A DNA stretch of 64,000 nt from assembly GCA_033856275.1 (NCBI GenBank), contig JAWVFJ010000023.1, positions 35,137 through 99,136 on the forward strand. The letters run 5' to 3'. This document shows positions 42,124-50,835 of this stretch, one piece after another. Under the pieces are notes generated by a model. It was not told where the DNA came from and made no database searches. It was given only the letters and a program-made list of their open reading frames with translations. The DNA comes from VRUE01 sp033856275 (GTDB lineage: Bacteria > Actinomycetota > Thermoleophilia > Solirubrobacterales > 70-9). Numbering within the stretch: position 1 is the stretch's first letter; the number at the start of each line of letters is the position of its first letter. The translations under genes were made by a program, and so were the position numbers.

Positions 42124-43962
42124 ATGTCCGCGCTGGGAGACGTGGTGGCGGCGATCCTGCCGCCAGAGGCAGGAGGTCCCGAGCCTGAGCGAGTCGCGAG
42201 CATCGCCAGGCGGATGGTCTCACGCATGCCCGCCGTCTCTCAGGCCGGCCTTGGCCTGACCCTGACCGGCCTCGAGGCTTTCTCGCTCGCCCGCACCGGC
42301 CGCCTCCTCGGCGCCGCATCGCCCGAGCAGCGCGAAGCCCTGCTCGCCCGGGTCTCCCGGCTCGGTGGCTCCCCCGCCCTAGACGCGGTCAAGTCGGTCG
42401 TCCTGCTCGCCCACGGCGCCGACACCTTCGCCGCGGAGATCGCCGCGGTCGGCTCGCGCCACGAGCCCTCGCGGCCCGATCCGCAGATGACGCTCGTGCC
42501 AGCAGCCGAGTGGCCCAACTCCTCCGTTTGCGACGCGATCGTGGTCGGCTCCGGGGCCGGTGGCGCCTTTGCCGCGCGGGCGCTGGCCCGGGCCGGGTTT
42601 GACACCGTGATCGTCGAGGAGGGCGAGCGCTGGACCGTGGACCGGATCCGGGCGTCGCATCCGCTCGACCGCTTCGCCGGGATCTACCGCGACGGCGGCA
42701 CGACGATGGCGCTGGGCAACCCGCCGATCGCGCTGCCGCTGGGGCGCGCGGTCGGCGGTACGACCGTGATCAACTCCGGCACCTGCTTTCGCCCGCCGGC
42801 GCCGGTTGCAAGCGCTTGGCACGAAGGACACGGCCTCGCCCTGGCCGAGCCCGAACAGTTGGCCGTGCGCCTCACCGACGTCGAGGAGACGATCGGCGTC
42901 GCCCCGGCTTCGATGGAGGTGCTGGGCCGAAACGGCGAACTCGCCCTCGAGGGGGCGGCGGCACTCGACTGGCGCAGCGCCCCGCTGCGCCGCAACGCGA
43001 CGGGGTGCCGCGGCGCCTGCCAGTGCGCGATCGGTTGCCCCAATAACGCCAAGGGCGGCGTCCACCTCAACGCCCTGCCGCAGGCCTGCGAGGCGGGAGC
43101 GCGGATCGTCACCGGACTGCGGGTGAAGCGCGTGCTGAGTGAAAACGGCCGGGCCGTGGGCGTCGCGGCTCGTGGCGCCAATGGTGCCGAGATCCGCATC
43201 TCGGCCCCGCTCGTGGTCGTCGCCGCGGGCGCGATCCCGACCCCGCCGCTGCTGCGCCGAAGCGGACTGGGCGGGCATCCCCGCCTCGGCCGCAACCTCT
43301 CGATCCACCCCGCCACGGGAATCACGGCCGGCTTCGACGACGAGGTGGTGCCGTGGAGCGGCGTCATGCAGAGCGTCGGAGTCGAGGAGCTGCACGAGTC
43401 CGACGGCGTCCTGATCGAGGCCACCGGCAGCCCACCCGGCATGGGTGCGATCTCCTCGCCCGGTTATGGCTCCCACCTGCTGAGCCGCCTCGACCGCGCC
43501 GCCGGCAGGGCGATGATCGGCGCGATGATCGCCGACGAGCCCTCCGGCCGAATCTTCGGCAGCCGCGTTCCGATCGTCTACTACCCGCTCGCCAAAGCCG
43601 ACGAGCGTCGCCTCCGGGTGGCGATCGAGGCAATGGCGCGGGTGATGCTCGCCGCCGGCGCCAAGGAGGTCGAACTCGGCGGTGGCGCACCGCAGGTGCG
43701 CTCAGAGGCCGAGCTGCCGAGCGCAATCGAGCGACTGGACGTCCGCCGCCTCCGCCTCGCCGGCTTCCACCCGAGTGGAACGGCTGCCGGGGGCTCTGAT
43801 CCCGCCCGCCACCCTGTCGATCCGGAAGGCCGCCTGCGCGGCGTGGAGGGCGTCTGGGTCGCCGACGGCTCGATCCTGCCCAGCTGCCCCGGCGTCAACC
43901 CCCAGGTCTCGATCATGGCGATGGCCGCCGGAGTCGGAGAGGCCGCCAGCCAGGATCGCTAA
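42124..43962 (+). CDS. GMC-family FAD oxidoreductase
   Basis: A 612-residue flavoprotein. After about 130 residues of helical N-terminal region comes the FAD motif DAIVVGSGAGGAFAARALAR, then VGGTTVINSGTCFRPP, a Cys-rich segment (GCRGACQCAIGCPNNAKGG), VVAAGAIPTPPLLRRSGL, HPATGITAGF and the C-terminal active-site segment FHPSGTAAGG, with PGVNPQVSIMAMAAGVGE. Relatives oxidise alcohols, sterols or long-chain substrates. The Cys-rich segment may hold an Fe-S cluster or disulfides. It follows the deacetylase gene by 9 bases and ends just before palindrome C1. Together with the FAH and deacetylase it suggests oxidation and hydrolysis of one unknown compound. Confidence 0.88.
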   Translation: MSALGDVVAAILPPEAGGPEPERVASIARRMVSRMPAVSQAGLGLTLTGLEAFSLARTGRLLGAASPEQREALLARVSRLGGSPALDAVKSVVLLAHGADTFAAEIAAVGSRHEPSRPDPQMTLVPAAEWPNSSVCDAIVVGSGAGGAFAARALARAGFDTVIVEEGERWTVDRIRASHPLDRFAGIYRDGGTTMALGNPPIALPLGRAVGGTTVINSGTCFRPPAPVASAWHEGHGLALAEPEQLAVRLTDVEETIGVAPASMEVLGRNGELALEGAAALDWRSAPLRRNATGCRGACQCAIGCPNNAKGGVHLNALPQACEAGARIVTGLRVKRVLSENGRAVGVAARGANGAEIRISAPLVVVAAGAIPTPPLLRRSGLGGHPRLGRNLSIHPATGITAGFDDEVVPWSGVMQSVGVEELHESDGVLIEATGSPPGMGAISSPGYGSHLLSRLDRAAGRAMIGAMIADEPSGRIFGSRVPIVYYPLAKADERRLRVAIEAMARVMLAAGAKEVELGGGAPQVRSEAELPSAIERLDVRRLRLAGFHPSGTAAGGSDPARHPVDPEGRLRGVEGVWVADGSILPSCPGVNPQVSIMAMAAGVGEAASQDR

Positions 43963-43963
43963 C

Positions 43964-44014
43964 ACAGGTGCAACGTTTTATCGCCCTGGAAGGGCTACAA
44001 AACGTTGCACCTGT
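43964..44014. repeat. Palindrome C1 (GGTGCAACGTTT family)
   Basis: CAGGTGCAACGTTTT (43965-43979) is the exact reverse complement of 43999-44013, with a 19-base loop that can form a second small stem (GCCCT/AGGGC). It starts one base after the GMC stop codon and lies between convergent genes. The same core is found at 62080-62124. Confidence 0.8.
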
Positions 44015-44023
44015 TCGTCGGCG

Positions 44024-46321
44024 TTAGCCGACGACCTTGAATTTGCGCTTAGCCGGTGTCGGATCGATGTTCTTGCCCTTGACCGCCCGCACCTTGAAGA
44101 CGTGCTTGCCGGGCTTCAGCTTTTTGTAGGTCTTCGGCGACTTGCAGGGCTTGAACTTCTGACGGTCGAGCTTGCATTCGAACTTCGAGCCGTCCTCGGT
44201 GGAGGTGAACTTGAACTTGACCGTGGTCGCGTGGGTCTTCTTCTTCGGGCCTTTGACAATCCTGGTGTCGGGAATCCCGCCTTTGTCGTCTTTCCCTTTG
44301 GCTTTGCCTTTGTCGTCCTTGCCGGCACCTTTGTCGTCTTTGGCACCCCCGCCACCGGTGCTCGGCGCCGGTTCGGTCGTCGCGAAGGCAAGCTCGGAAG
44401 TGCCTTCGAGCGCGGATTGGGTCGCCGCGATCCGCGTTTCGCCGGGGATCGCGGCTGCGTAGGTGACGCTCCAATTGCCGCTTCCGTCAGCTTTCGCCTC
44501 GCCAAGGAAGGACTCGATCTCGCCCGGCGAGGAAGTGGCCTTGCGGAACACCCTTATTTCCGCGCCTGGGAGCGCGCCGCTGCCGCTGGCGCCGGTCAGT
44601 TTGGCGCTACCGATGCTCGGAGGCTGGATGCCGTCATTGGGTCCCAAGACGCTGTTGCCGGGGCCGTTGGCGCCGAGGTCGATGAAAAGGCCGCCGTTGC
44701 CGCCGCCGAAGTTCCTCTTGATCTGGGTGTCGGTGTCTTCGGGGTCGACGACCTCGATCGCATCGCCGCCGTTGCCGGAGATCTCGTTTTCTTCGGATTC
44801 GAGGTCGCCGCCGATCAGATTGCCCGTCCCAGTTGCGCCCTCGATCCTGATTGCCGCCTGGCCCGCCCCTTCGATCAGGTTGCCGGTGAGCAGGTTGTTT
44901 TCGTTTTTGATCAGGACCGCGTTGAGTTCGGCGTTGACGATCGTGTTTTCTTCGATCACATTGCTGCCCGGTCCGGCCGGCGCCCCGAAGGTCAGGATGC
45001 CGTACTGGCTTTCTTCGATCGAGTTGCCGGCGATGTCGGCGCCGCCGAACCGCTGCTCTATCCCGGCCCCACCGTCGACGCGGATCGTGTTGCCCTCAAC
45101 GGTCTCTCGACCGGTGCTGCTGAGCGAGAAGAGGAAAATCCCGGCTGTGCTGGTACCGCTGACCCCGGCGCCACCCGGGCGACGCCCGATCACGTTGCCG
45201 AGAGCCTGGAATCCATTGCTGTTTTCCTGGTAGATGCCATAGCTGCCGCCCGCTATGTAGTTGGTATTGCCGGCTTTCGTGCCGCCGATCGTGACGTCTT
45301 CGGCGGCGCCGGCGAAGACGTCGAAGAGGGCGCCGGTGGGAACAGGCGTGACTCCGCCGGAATTCAACCCGACGTAATTTCCGCTCACGGTCGTCGGCCC
45401 GTCCGCCGGCAGCTCGTTCTGGCCGATGCCGTCGCCGACGAGGTCGACGCCAGAGCCGTTCGACCCGGAGATCACATTGCAGCCCCCATCGCAGGCCTGC
45501 GTCGTCACGGCCGCGCCTTCGACCGTCGTGCCGACTTCGTCGCCGTTCGCTTCGAAGGCGATCGTGTCGGTGATCTCGATGTTCTTCCCGTTGGCCGCCC
45601 GCGTGGCGCCATCGGGTTTGACGCCGAAGTAGTTGCCGAGGACGTCGGCATTGTCGGCGCCCTCGATGTCGAGACCCTCGAAGGAATTGTTGGCGAATAC
45701 GTTGCGGTCGGCCGTTTCTTTCCCGCCGATCGTCGCGCCGTTCGAGTCGGGATCCAAGAAGATGCCCTTGTTGTTTGCCCCGGCGCTGCCGTCGAGTTTC
45801 ACGCCGATCCAGTCGGCCCGCGCTTCGAATTCTGCCGAGCTGTTGATCACGTTGATGGCGGCGGCACCTGCGCCAGTCGCACCGGTGATCGCGAGACCTT
45901 CGATTTCGACGTCGTTTGCGTTTTCGACGACCAAGGACGAACCGGAAGCAGGACCGCTGACTTCCACGCACGGGCCTTTCACGCCCGCCGAGGTGTTGCA
46001 CTGCGCCCCGTTGAACTTCCCGTCGATCTTCACCGGCGCCGTGATCGTCAGGCTAGAACCGATCGCGACCGTGTCGCCGGTCAGCCCTTCGAAGATGGAG
46101 CCGCTGAATTTGATCGTGTCCTTGGTTCCGGTCGAGCTGTTCGACTCTTCGATCGCCGCCCGCAGGGTGCATTTGAGGCCGACGGAAAGGCAGACGCCAT
46201 TGAGGCCTCCCGCGTCCGGTTCGTCGGCGGTGCTGTCGACGGTGAATTCCGCAGCTAGCGCGGTAGCAGGGATCGCGAGCAGACAGACGATGGCAACGAG
46301 CAGTGCGATGAAGGTTTTCAA
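44024..46321 (-). CDS. Secreted beta-helix repeat protein
   Basis: About 765 residues. A signal peptide (FIALLVAIVCLLAIPATA, then LAAEF) precedes a CSLREA-like opening (FTVDSTADEPDAGG, CTLRAAIEESN) and a long right-handed parallel beta-helix of short repeats (VENANDVEIEGLAITGATG, NVFANNSFEGLDIEGADNAD, NVIEENTIVNAELNAVLI). A Lys/Asp/Gly tract (KDDKGKAKGKDDKGG) links it to an Ig-like C-terminal domain (KFTSTEDGSKFECKLD, KHVFKVRAVKGKN). It should be a surface or exported carbohydrate-binding or adhesin-like protein; no catalytic residues are evident. TTG 46321 is chosen because AGGAGG lies 5 bases upstream; TTG 46342 has none. Confidence 0.8.
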   Translation of the reverse strand: MKTFIALLVAIVCLLAIPATALAAEFTVDSTADEPDAGGLNGVCLSVGLKCTLRAAIEESNSSTGTKDTIKFSGSIFEGLTGDTVAIGSSLTITAPVKIDGKFNGAQCNTSAGVKGPCVEVSGPASGSSLVVENANDVEIEGLAITGATGAGAAAINVINSSAEFEARADWIGVKLDGSAGANNKGIFLDPDSNGATIGGKETADRNVFANNSFEGLDIEGADNADVLGNYFGVKPDGATRAANGKNIEITDTIAFEANGDEVGTTVEGAAVTTQACDGGCNVISGSNGSGVDLVGDGIGQNELPADGPTTVSGNYVGLNSGGVTPVPTGALFDVFAGAAEDVTIGGTKAGNTNYIAGGSYGIYQENSNGFQALGNVIGRRPGGAGVSGTSTAGIFLFSLSSTGRETVEGNTIRVDGGAGIEQRFGGADIAGNSIEESQYGILTFGAPAGPGSNVIEENTIVNAELNAVLIKNENNLLTGNLIEGAGQAAIRIEGATGTGNLIGGDLESEENEISGNGGDAIEVVDPEDTDTQIKRNFGGGNGGLFIDLGANGPGNSVLGPNDGIQPPSIGSAKLTGASGSGALPGAEIRVFRKATSSPGEIESFLGEAKADGSGNWSVTYAAAIPGETRIAATQSALEGTSELAFATTEPAPSTGGGGAKDDKGAGKDDKGKAKGKDDKGGIPDTRIVKGPKKKTHATTVKFKFTSTEDGSKFECKLDRQKFKPCKSPKTYKKLKPGKHVFKVRAVKGKNIDPTPAKRKFKVVG

Positions 46322-46416
46322 GCGACCCTCCTGGGCAGGCAACGGACGAGTACCGCGACCCTATCCAGCGTCGCGGCGATTGCGCAGTCGGCTAGCCAAA
46401 CGGCTAGCGGCCGGGC

Positions 46417-47148
46417 TCAGGGACGATAGGGCTGGCTTGGACCGCCGCTCAACCACTCGACGTGGCGCGCTCCCTCGGCCTGGGTGCGCCCCCCGACGTC
46501 ATCCCACTTGTGCAGCATCTGCTTGAGACGGGCCATCGCGTCGGGTGGATGTGCCGCGACCTCGGTGGCCAGCTCCAGTGCCGCTTCCTCGGTCGCCGCG
46601 GCAGGCGCGACCCGGTTGACCAGCCCTAGGCGCAGGGCCTCGTCGGCACCGATCGTGCGCGAGGAGAGCAGCAGGTACTTGGCGGTCGCAAGGCCGCAGA
46701 GCGTCACCAACCGAGCCGGGCCGACTGGGACCCCCAGCGCCGCCCCGGGGAAGCGCATGCGCAGGTTGGAGCCGCCGATCCGCATGTCGCAGCCGACCGA
46801 GAGCTCGGCGCCACCGCCGACCACATCGCCGTGGCAGACCGCGATCGTCGGCTTCGGGAACTCCACAACCGCGCTGTAGAGATCGCTGAACAGCTGGATC
46901 CGCCGCACCTTGCCATCCCCATCCAGCTCCTCCTTCAAATCCGCGCCGGCGGAAAGGCCCATATGGTCCGGAGAGCTGAAAACGAGCACCCTTACCGCCT
47001 CGTCCGCTCGCGCCACCGCCAAGTGCTCGAGCAGCTCGAGAAGCATCTGGGTGTCGATTGCGTTGCGTTGCTTGGACCGTTGCAGGCGCAGCACCGCCAC
47101 GCCCTGCTCGTCGACCTCGTAGCTCGTCACCGCGGTCTCGTCGCTCAC
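46417..47148 (-). CDS. Enoyl-CoA hydratase/isomerase family protein
   Basis: A 243-residue crotonase. The oxyanion-hole and substrate segments are SAGADLKEELDG and GDVVGGGAELSVGCDMRIG, followed by MRFPGAALGVPVGPARLVTL and the C-terminal helix with LGLVNRVAPAA. The Glu pair of classical hydratases is not obvious: one Glu lies in GGGAELS, so it may be an isomerase or other crotonase. GTG 47148 is chosen because the upstream frame overlaps pth; the gene follows pth by 10 bases and could be the last gene of the rplY-pth operon. Confidence 0.85.
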   Translation of the reverse strand: MSDETAVTSYEVDEQGVAVLRLQRSKQRNAIDTQMLLELLEHLAVARADEAVRVLVFSSPDHMGLSAGADLKEELDGDGKVRRIQLFSDLYSAVVEFPKPTIAVCHGDVVGGGAELSVGCDMRIGGSNLRMRFPGAALGVPVGPARLVTLCGLATAKYLLLSSRTIGADEALRLGLVNRVAPAAATEEAALELATEVAAHPPDAMARLKQMLHKWDDVGGRTQAEGARHVEWLSGGPSQPYRP

Positions 47149-47158
47149 GAGACGCAAT

Positions 47159-47761
47159 CTATTCACCCAGCTGCGAGACCAGGGTCTCGGTCTCCTCAGC
47201 GGCGCGCTCGACCAGCGCCACAACCTTCTCGCGCGGCTCGCGGAAGCGCCCGAGCACGTGGGCGGAGACGATCTCCGGGTCGGTCGAACCGGGTCGGCCG
47301 ACACCCACCCGCACGCGCCAGAACTCGGGCTCGCCAAAACCGCGCTTGAGGCTCTTCAGGCCGTTGTGGCCGGCCAGGCCACCGCCAAGACGCACGCGAA
47401 CCTCGCCGAAGGGCAGATCGATCTCGTCGTGGAGGACGATCACGCGGTCGAGCGGCACCTTCAGAGAGCCGCGAGCCGGTCCAGCGGAGTCGCCCGAGAC
47501 GTTCATCTGGGTCTGCGGCAGCAGGATCGCCACCCGCGGACCGCCAGGACCGGCGCGGCCTTCGCTGAACAGACCGGCGAACTTCGACTTCGCCTTCGGC
47601 AAGTCCCAGCGCCGGGACAACTCAGCGGCCACCTGGAAGCCGACGTTGTGTCGGGTACCTGCGTAGCGCTCGCCGGGGTTGCCAAGGCCGACGATGAGGA
47701 TGCGCTCCCGGTGCTGCTCGCCCTCGCCGCGCTCGGCTCGGCGGCGGCGAAAGATCGACAG
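47159..47761 (-). CDS. pth: Peptidyl-tRNA hydrolase, apparent CTG start
   Basis: Releases peptides from peptidyl-tRNA that dropped off ribosomes. Motifs: ILIVGLGNPGERYAGTRHNVGF (catalytic His and Asn), LLPQTQMNVSGDS, VIVLHDEIDLPFGEVRVRLG (Asp) and GGGLAGHNGLKSL. The only ATG/GTG/TTG starts in frame lie after the first 40 residues and would remove the active site. The frame can be followed back to CTG 47759-47761, two bases after the stop of rplY, giving about 200 residues beginning SIFRRRRAERGEGE. A CTG start coupled to the upstream gene is therefore most likely. All catalytic residues are present. Confidence 0.93.
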   Translation of the reverse strand: MSIFRRRRAERGEGEQHRERILIVGLGNPGERYAGTRHNVGFQVAAELSRRWDLPKAKSKFAGLFSEGRAGPGGPRVAILLPQTQMNVSGDSAGPARGSLKVPLDRVIVLHDEIDLPFGEVRVRLGGGLAGHNGLKSLKRGFGEPEFWRVRVGVGRPGSTDPEIVSAHVLGRFREPREKVVALVERAAEETETLVSQLGE

Positions 47762-47763
47762 GG

Positions 47764-48453
47764 TTACTCCCCGCCGGAGTCGCCCGAGTCGCCCTCGGAC
47801 TCGCCACCCTCGTCGGCAGCGGGCGCCTCGCCCTCCTCGCCGATCAGCTCTGTCTCCTCCTCGACGGCGGGCTCGGGCTCTTCCTCGACGCGCGGCGGCG
47901 AAAGGGTTGCGATCGTCACCTCGTCGGGGTCGTCGGCGACGAGTGTCACGCCCTCCGGCACGACCAGCGCCGAGAGCTGCAGGGTGTCGTTGATCTCCAT
48001 CGCCGAGACGTCGGCAATGATCTGGTCGGGAATCTCAGCCGGCAGCGCTTCGACCGTGACCTCGCGGGTGACGTGCTCAAGCACGCCGCCGCCTTTGACA
48101 CCGGGGGCGACCTCGGTTCCCTCCAGCTCGATTGCGACCTCGGCCTGGATTGCCTCGTCGAGGCGAACCTCCTGCAGGTCGATGTGCTGAAGGCTGCCGC
48201 GCACAGGGTGCAGCTGCTGCTCCTTGACCACGACCGGGACGGATTTGCCACCCTCGATCTCGAGGTCGAAGAGCGCGGCGCCTTCGCCGAGCACGTTGCG
48301 TACGTCGCGTTCAGCGACCTGGAAGGCGCGCGCATCGGAGCCGCCGCTGTAGACGACGCCCGGCACAAGGCCCTCTCGCCGCAGGCGGCGCGAGGTGCGG
48401 GAGCCGAAATCGCTGCGGGGTGCAGCCTTGAGAGTTTCGCGTCCACGAGCCAT
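47764..48453 (-). CDS. rplY: 50S ribosomal protein L25/Ctc, long form
   Basis: A 229-residue CTC-type L25 that binds 5S rRNA. The N-terminal L25 domain reads RSDFGSRTSRRLRREGLVPG, VVYSGGSDARAFQV, HPVRGSLQHIDLQEVRLDE; the TL5 domain follows (VEALPAEIPDQIIADVSAME, TLVADDPDEVTIATL). The tail of about 45 residues is highly acidic (Glu/Asp/Gly) and probably disordered, a feature of many actinobacterial versions. ATG 48453. Its TAA lies two bases before the pth start, so pth is translated by coupling. It is divergent from the UbiB-like gene. Confidence 0.94.
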   Translation of the reverse strand: MARGRETLKAAPRSDFGSRTSRRLRREGLVPGVVYSGGSDARAFQVAERDVRNVLGEGAALFDLEIEGGKSVPVVVKEQQLHPVRGSLQHIDLQEVRLDEAIQAEVAIELEGTEVAPGVKGGGVLEHVTREVTVEALPAEIPDQIIADVSAMEINDTLQLSALVVPEGVTLVADDPDEVTIATLSPPRVEEEPEPAVEEETELIGEEGEAPAADEGGESEGDSGDSGGE

Positions 48454-48511
48454 TCGGACGGAAGAGGATAGAGAAAGAGGGGAAATCGGAACCTGTGGCA
48501 ACCTTGGATCG

Positions 48512-49945
48512 ATGAGCGAAGGCTCGAAGATCCCCAAGGGACGCGTGCGGCGCTCGGCGAAGCTGGGCTCGATCGTCGGCGTGCAGGGCGCCCGCTACGC
48601 GGGGACGAAGGCGACCAACGTCGGCCGCTCCGAGGAGTCCGGCAAGGAGCGGCTCGAGCAGCGCCATCTCGAGACCGCGATGAAGATGGTCGGTGCGCTG
48701 GGTCAGATGAAGGGCGCGGCGATGAAGCTCGGCCAGTTCGCCTCCTTCATCGACACCGAGTTCATCCCCGACGAGTATCGCGAGATCTACCAGGAGCAGC
48801 TGGCCAAGCTACGCACCGACGCGCCGGCGATGCCCTGGGAGAAGGTCGAGAAAGTGCTCGAAGAGGAGTACGACGGCGAGCCGCTCTCCGAGCTCTTCGC
48901 CGAGTTCGAGCACGAGGCCTTCGCCGCCGCCTCGATCGGCCAGGTGCACCGCGCCGAGCTGCTCGACGGACGCATCGTCGCGGTGAAGATCCAGTACCCC
49001 GGCATCGCCGAGGCGCTCGACGCCGACCTGCGCAACGCCGGCACGATCGTGCGGCTGGCCCGCGCACTCGCCCCCGGCCTCGACGCCAAGGCGATCGCCA
49101 AGGAGCTGCGCGAACGGGTGATGGAGGAGCTCGACTACGAGTACGAGGCGCAGAACCAGCGCACCTTCTCCCGCGCCTACCGCGACCACCCCTTCATCTA
49201 CGTGCCGGAAGTGATCACGCGGCTCTCGCGCCGCCGCGTGCTGGTCACCGAGCTGGTCGAAGGACTCGACTTCGAGCAGGTCAAGGCGCTGCCCCATGAG
49301 GAGCGCAGCCGCTTCGGCGAGATCGTCTTCCGCGGCAGCTTCGGCTCGATCTACCACCTGCAGCACTTCAACGCCGACCCCCACCCTGGCAACTACATCC
49401 TGCTCGCCGACGGCCGCGTCGCCTTCCTCGACTTCGGCATGACCAAGAAGCTCGACCACGAGCAGATCGTGCTCGAGCAGCGCGCCTTCGACGCCGCCTC
49501 CCGCGATGACCCAGAGGACTTCCGCAGGGCCCTGCACGACCTCGGCTTCGTCAAGAACCCCTCCAAGCTCGACGCCGAGCGGCTGCTCGAGCACATGCGC
49601 GCGGTCGGTGGCTGGTACATCGAAGACCGCGAGATCGAGATCAGCGCCAAACGGGTGATGAAGATCATCGAGTCGACCAACGATCCCCGCTCCGAGTACT
49701 ACGACCTGATGCGCCGCGAGGCGATGCCAGCCGACGAGCTGATGGGGCGGCGGATGGAAATCGGCGTCGTCGCAGTGCTCGGCCAGCTGCAGGCGAAGCG
49801 CAACTGGCACCGGATCATGCGCGAGTGGATCTACGCCGATCCGCCGGCAACGCCACTCGGTGAGGAGGAGTGGGAGTACTTCGAGGGAAGAGGCGTGTTG
49901 CAGACGCCGATAGCCCAGCGGTCACTGGAAGGGGAGCAGCGATGA
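48512..49945 (+). CDS. AarF/UbiB (ABC1/ADCK) family kinase-like protein
   Basis: A 477-residue atypical kinase. Family signatures: the N-terminal KxGQ motif (MKLGQFASFID), the Ala-rich loop AAASIGQVHRAEL, invariant Lys in IVAVKIQYPG, catalytic HFNADPHPGNYILL and metal-binding VAFLDFGMTKKL. Relatives support quinone or lipid synthesis through ATPase activity. There is no transmembrane helix, but the downstream gene supplies one: it starts inside this gene's stop codon (ATGA, 49942). The two are therefore co-translated. ATG 48512 is chosen; the frame is open farther upstream into the rplY promoter. Confidence 0.9.
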   Translation: MSEGSKIPKGRVRRSAKLGSIVGVQGARYAGTKATNVGRSEESGKERLEQRHLETAMKMVGALGQMKGAAMKLGQFASFIDTEFIPDEYREIYQEQLAKLRTDAPAMPWEKVEKVLEEEYDGEPLSELFAEFEHEAFAAASIGQVHRAELLDGRIVAVKIQYPGIAEALDADLRNAGTIVRLARALAPGLDAKAIAKELRERVMEELDYEYEAQNQRTFSRAYRDHPFIYVPEVITRLSRRRVLVTELVEGLDFEQVKALPHEERSRFGEIVFRGSFGSIYHLQHFNADPHPGNYILLADGRVAFLDFGMTKKLDHEQIVLEQRAFDAASRDDPEDFRRALHDLGFVKNPSKLDAERLLEHMRAVGGWYIEDREIEISAKRVMKIIESTNDPRSEYYDLMRREAMPADELMGRRMEIGVVAVLGQLQAKRNWHRIMREWIYADPPATPLGEEEWEYFEGRGVLQTPIAQRSLEGEQR

Positions 49946-50799
49946 GCAGGATCAAACGCGGTTGGCAGCTGACCAAGAAAAGTTGGGGACTGCTCAACAA
50001 GCACCGTGAGCTGCTCCGCTTTCCGCTCTACGGCGGCGCTGCGACGATCCTCTGCGCGCTCATCGTCATCGGTCCCGGCGTCTACCTGATCGAGGATGAC
50101 CAGACGATCTTTGGCGGCGCTCTGGCCGTGATCGGCTTCTACCTGCTCGCCGTGATCGGCACCTATTTCAGCGTCGGCCTCGCAGCCGCCGCCGACATGA
50201 TCTTCCACGGGCGGGAGGCAAGCGTCGCTGACGGGCTCGCTGTCGCGCGCGCCCGCTTCTCCCAGATCGCCGGCTGGGCCGCCGTCTCGACCGCAATCGG
50301 CATCGTGCTCAGCGCGCTCGAGAACCAGGGCGCCCTCGGCCAGATCGCCGGCCGCCTACTCGCCGTCGGCTGGTCGCTGATCACCTTCCTCGCCGTGCCG
50401 GTGATCGCGCTCGAGGGAACCGGCCCGCTGCAGACGCTGAAGCGCTCGTCCAGCCTCTTCAAGTCGCGCTGGGGAACCCAGGTCACCGGCAACATTGCGA
50501 TCGGCGGCGCCGTCTTCCTCCTGGGTGTCCTGCCCTCGGCGCTGCTGATCTTCGCCGGCTTCCTGATCTGGGCCTCGGCCGGCTTCGCCGGCGCCCTGCT
50601 GCTGGTGCTTGGCGTAATTGGCCTGGCGATCTCGATGCTCGTCTCCAGCGCACTCAGCAACATCTTCGGCGTCGCCCTCTACCGCTATGCCCTCGACGGC
50701 GAGGCGCTCGGCGGATTCACCCCCGAGGAGCTCAACTCAGCCATCAAGACCCGCAAGGGCCGCAACGCCCCGCCAACCGCAACGCCGGGCACCATCTGA
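49942..50799 (+). CDS. DUF6159-like polytopic membrane protein
   Basis: A 285-residue protein with six or more transmembrane helices (ATILCALIVIGPGVYLI, ALAVIGFYLLAVIGTYFSVG, LITFLAVPVIALEG, IGGAVFLLGVLPSALLIFAG, LLLVLGVIGLAISMLVSSA). The N terminus SRIKRGWQLTKKSWGLLNKH and the TLKRSSSLFKSRWG segment are typical of this uncharacterised family. Overlap of 4 bases with the UbiB-like gene suggests a joint role at the membrane. No catalytic motif is apparent. Confidence 0.75.
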   Translation: MSRIKRGWQLTKKSWGLLNKHRELLRFPLYGGAATILCALIVIGPGVYLIEDDQTIFGGALAVIGFYLLAVIGTYFSVGLAAAADMIFHGREASVADGLAVARARFSQIAGWAAVSTAIGIVLSALENQGALGQIAGRLLAVGWSLITFLAVPVIALEGTGPLQTLKRSSSLFKSRWGTQVTGNIAIGGAVFLLGVLPSALLIFAGFLIWASAGFAGALLLVLGVIGLAISMLVSSALSNIFGVALYRYALDGEALGGFTPEELNSAIKTRKGRNAPPTATPGTI

Positions 50800-50835
50800 G
50801 CTCACGAGTAATCGATTTCCCCCACCCTGGTGTAG

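Noticed and set aside
43682..46258. 858-codon plus-strand ORF
   Set aside because: Runs through the 3' end of the GMC gene in another frame and opposite the beta-helix gene; composition is Arg/Gly/Ala/Val-rich without any domain.
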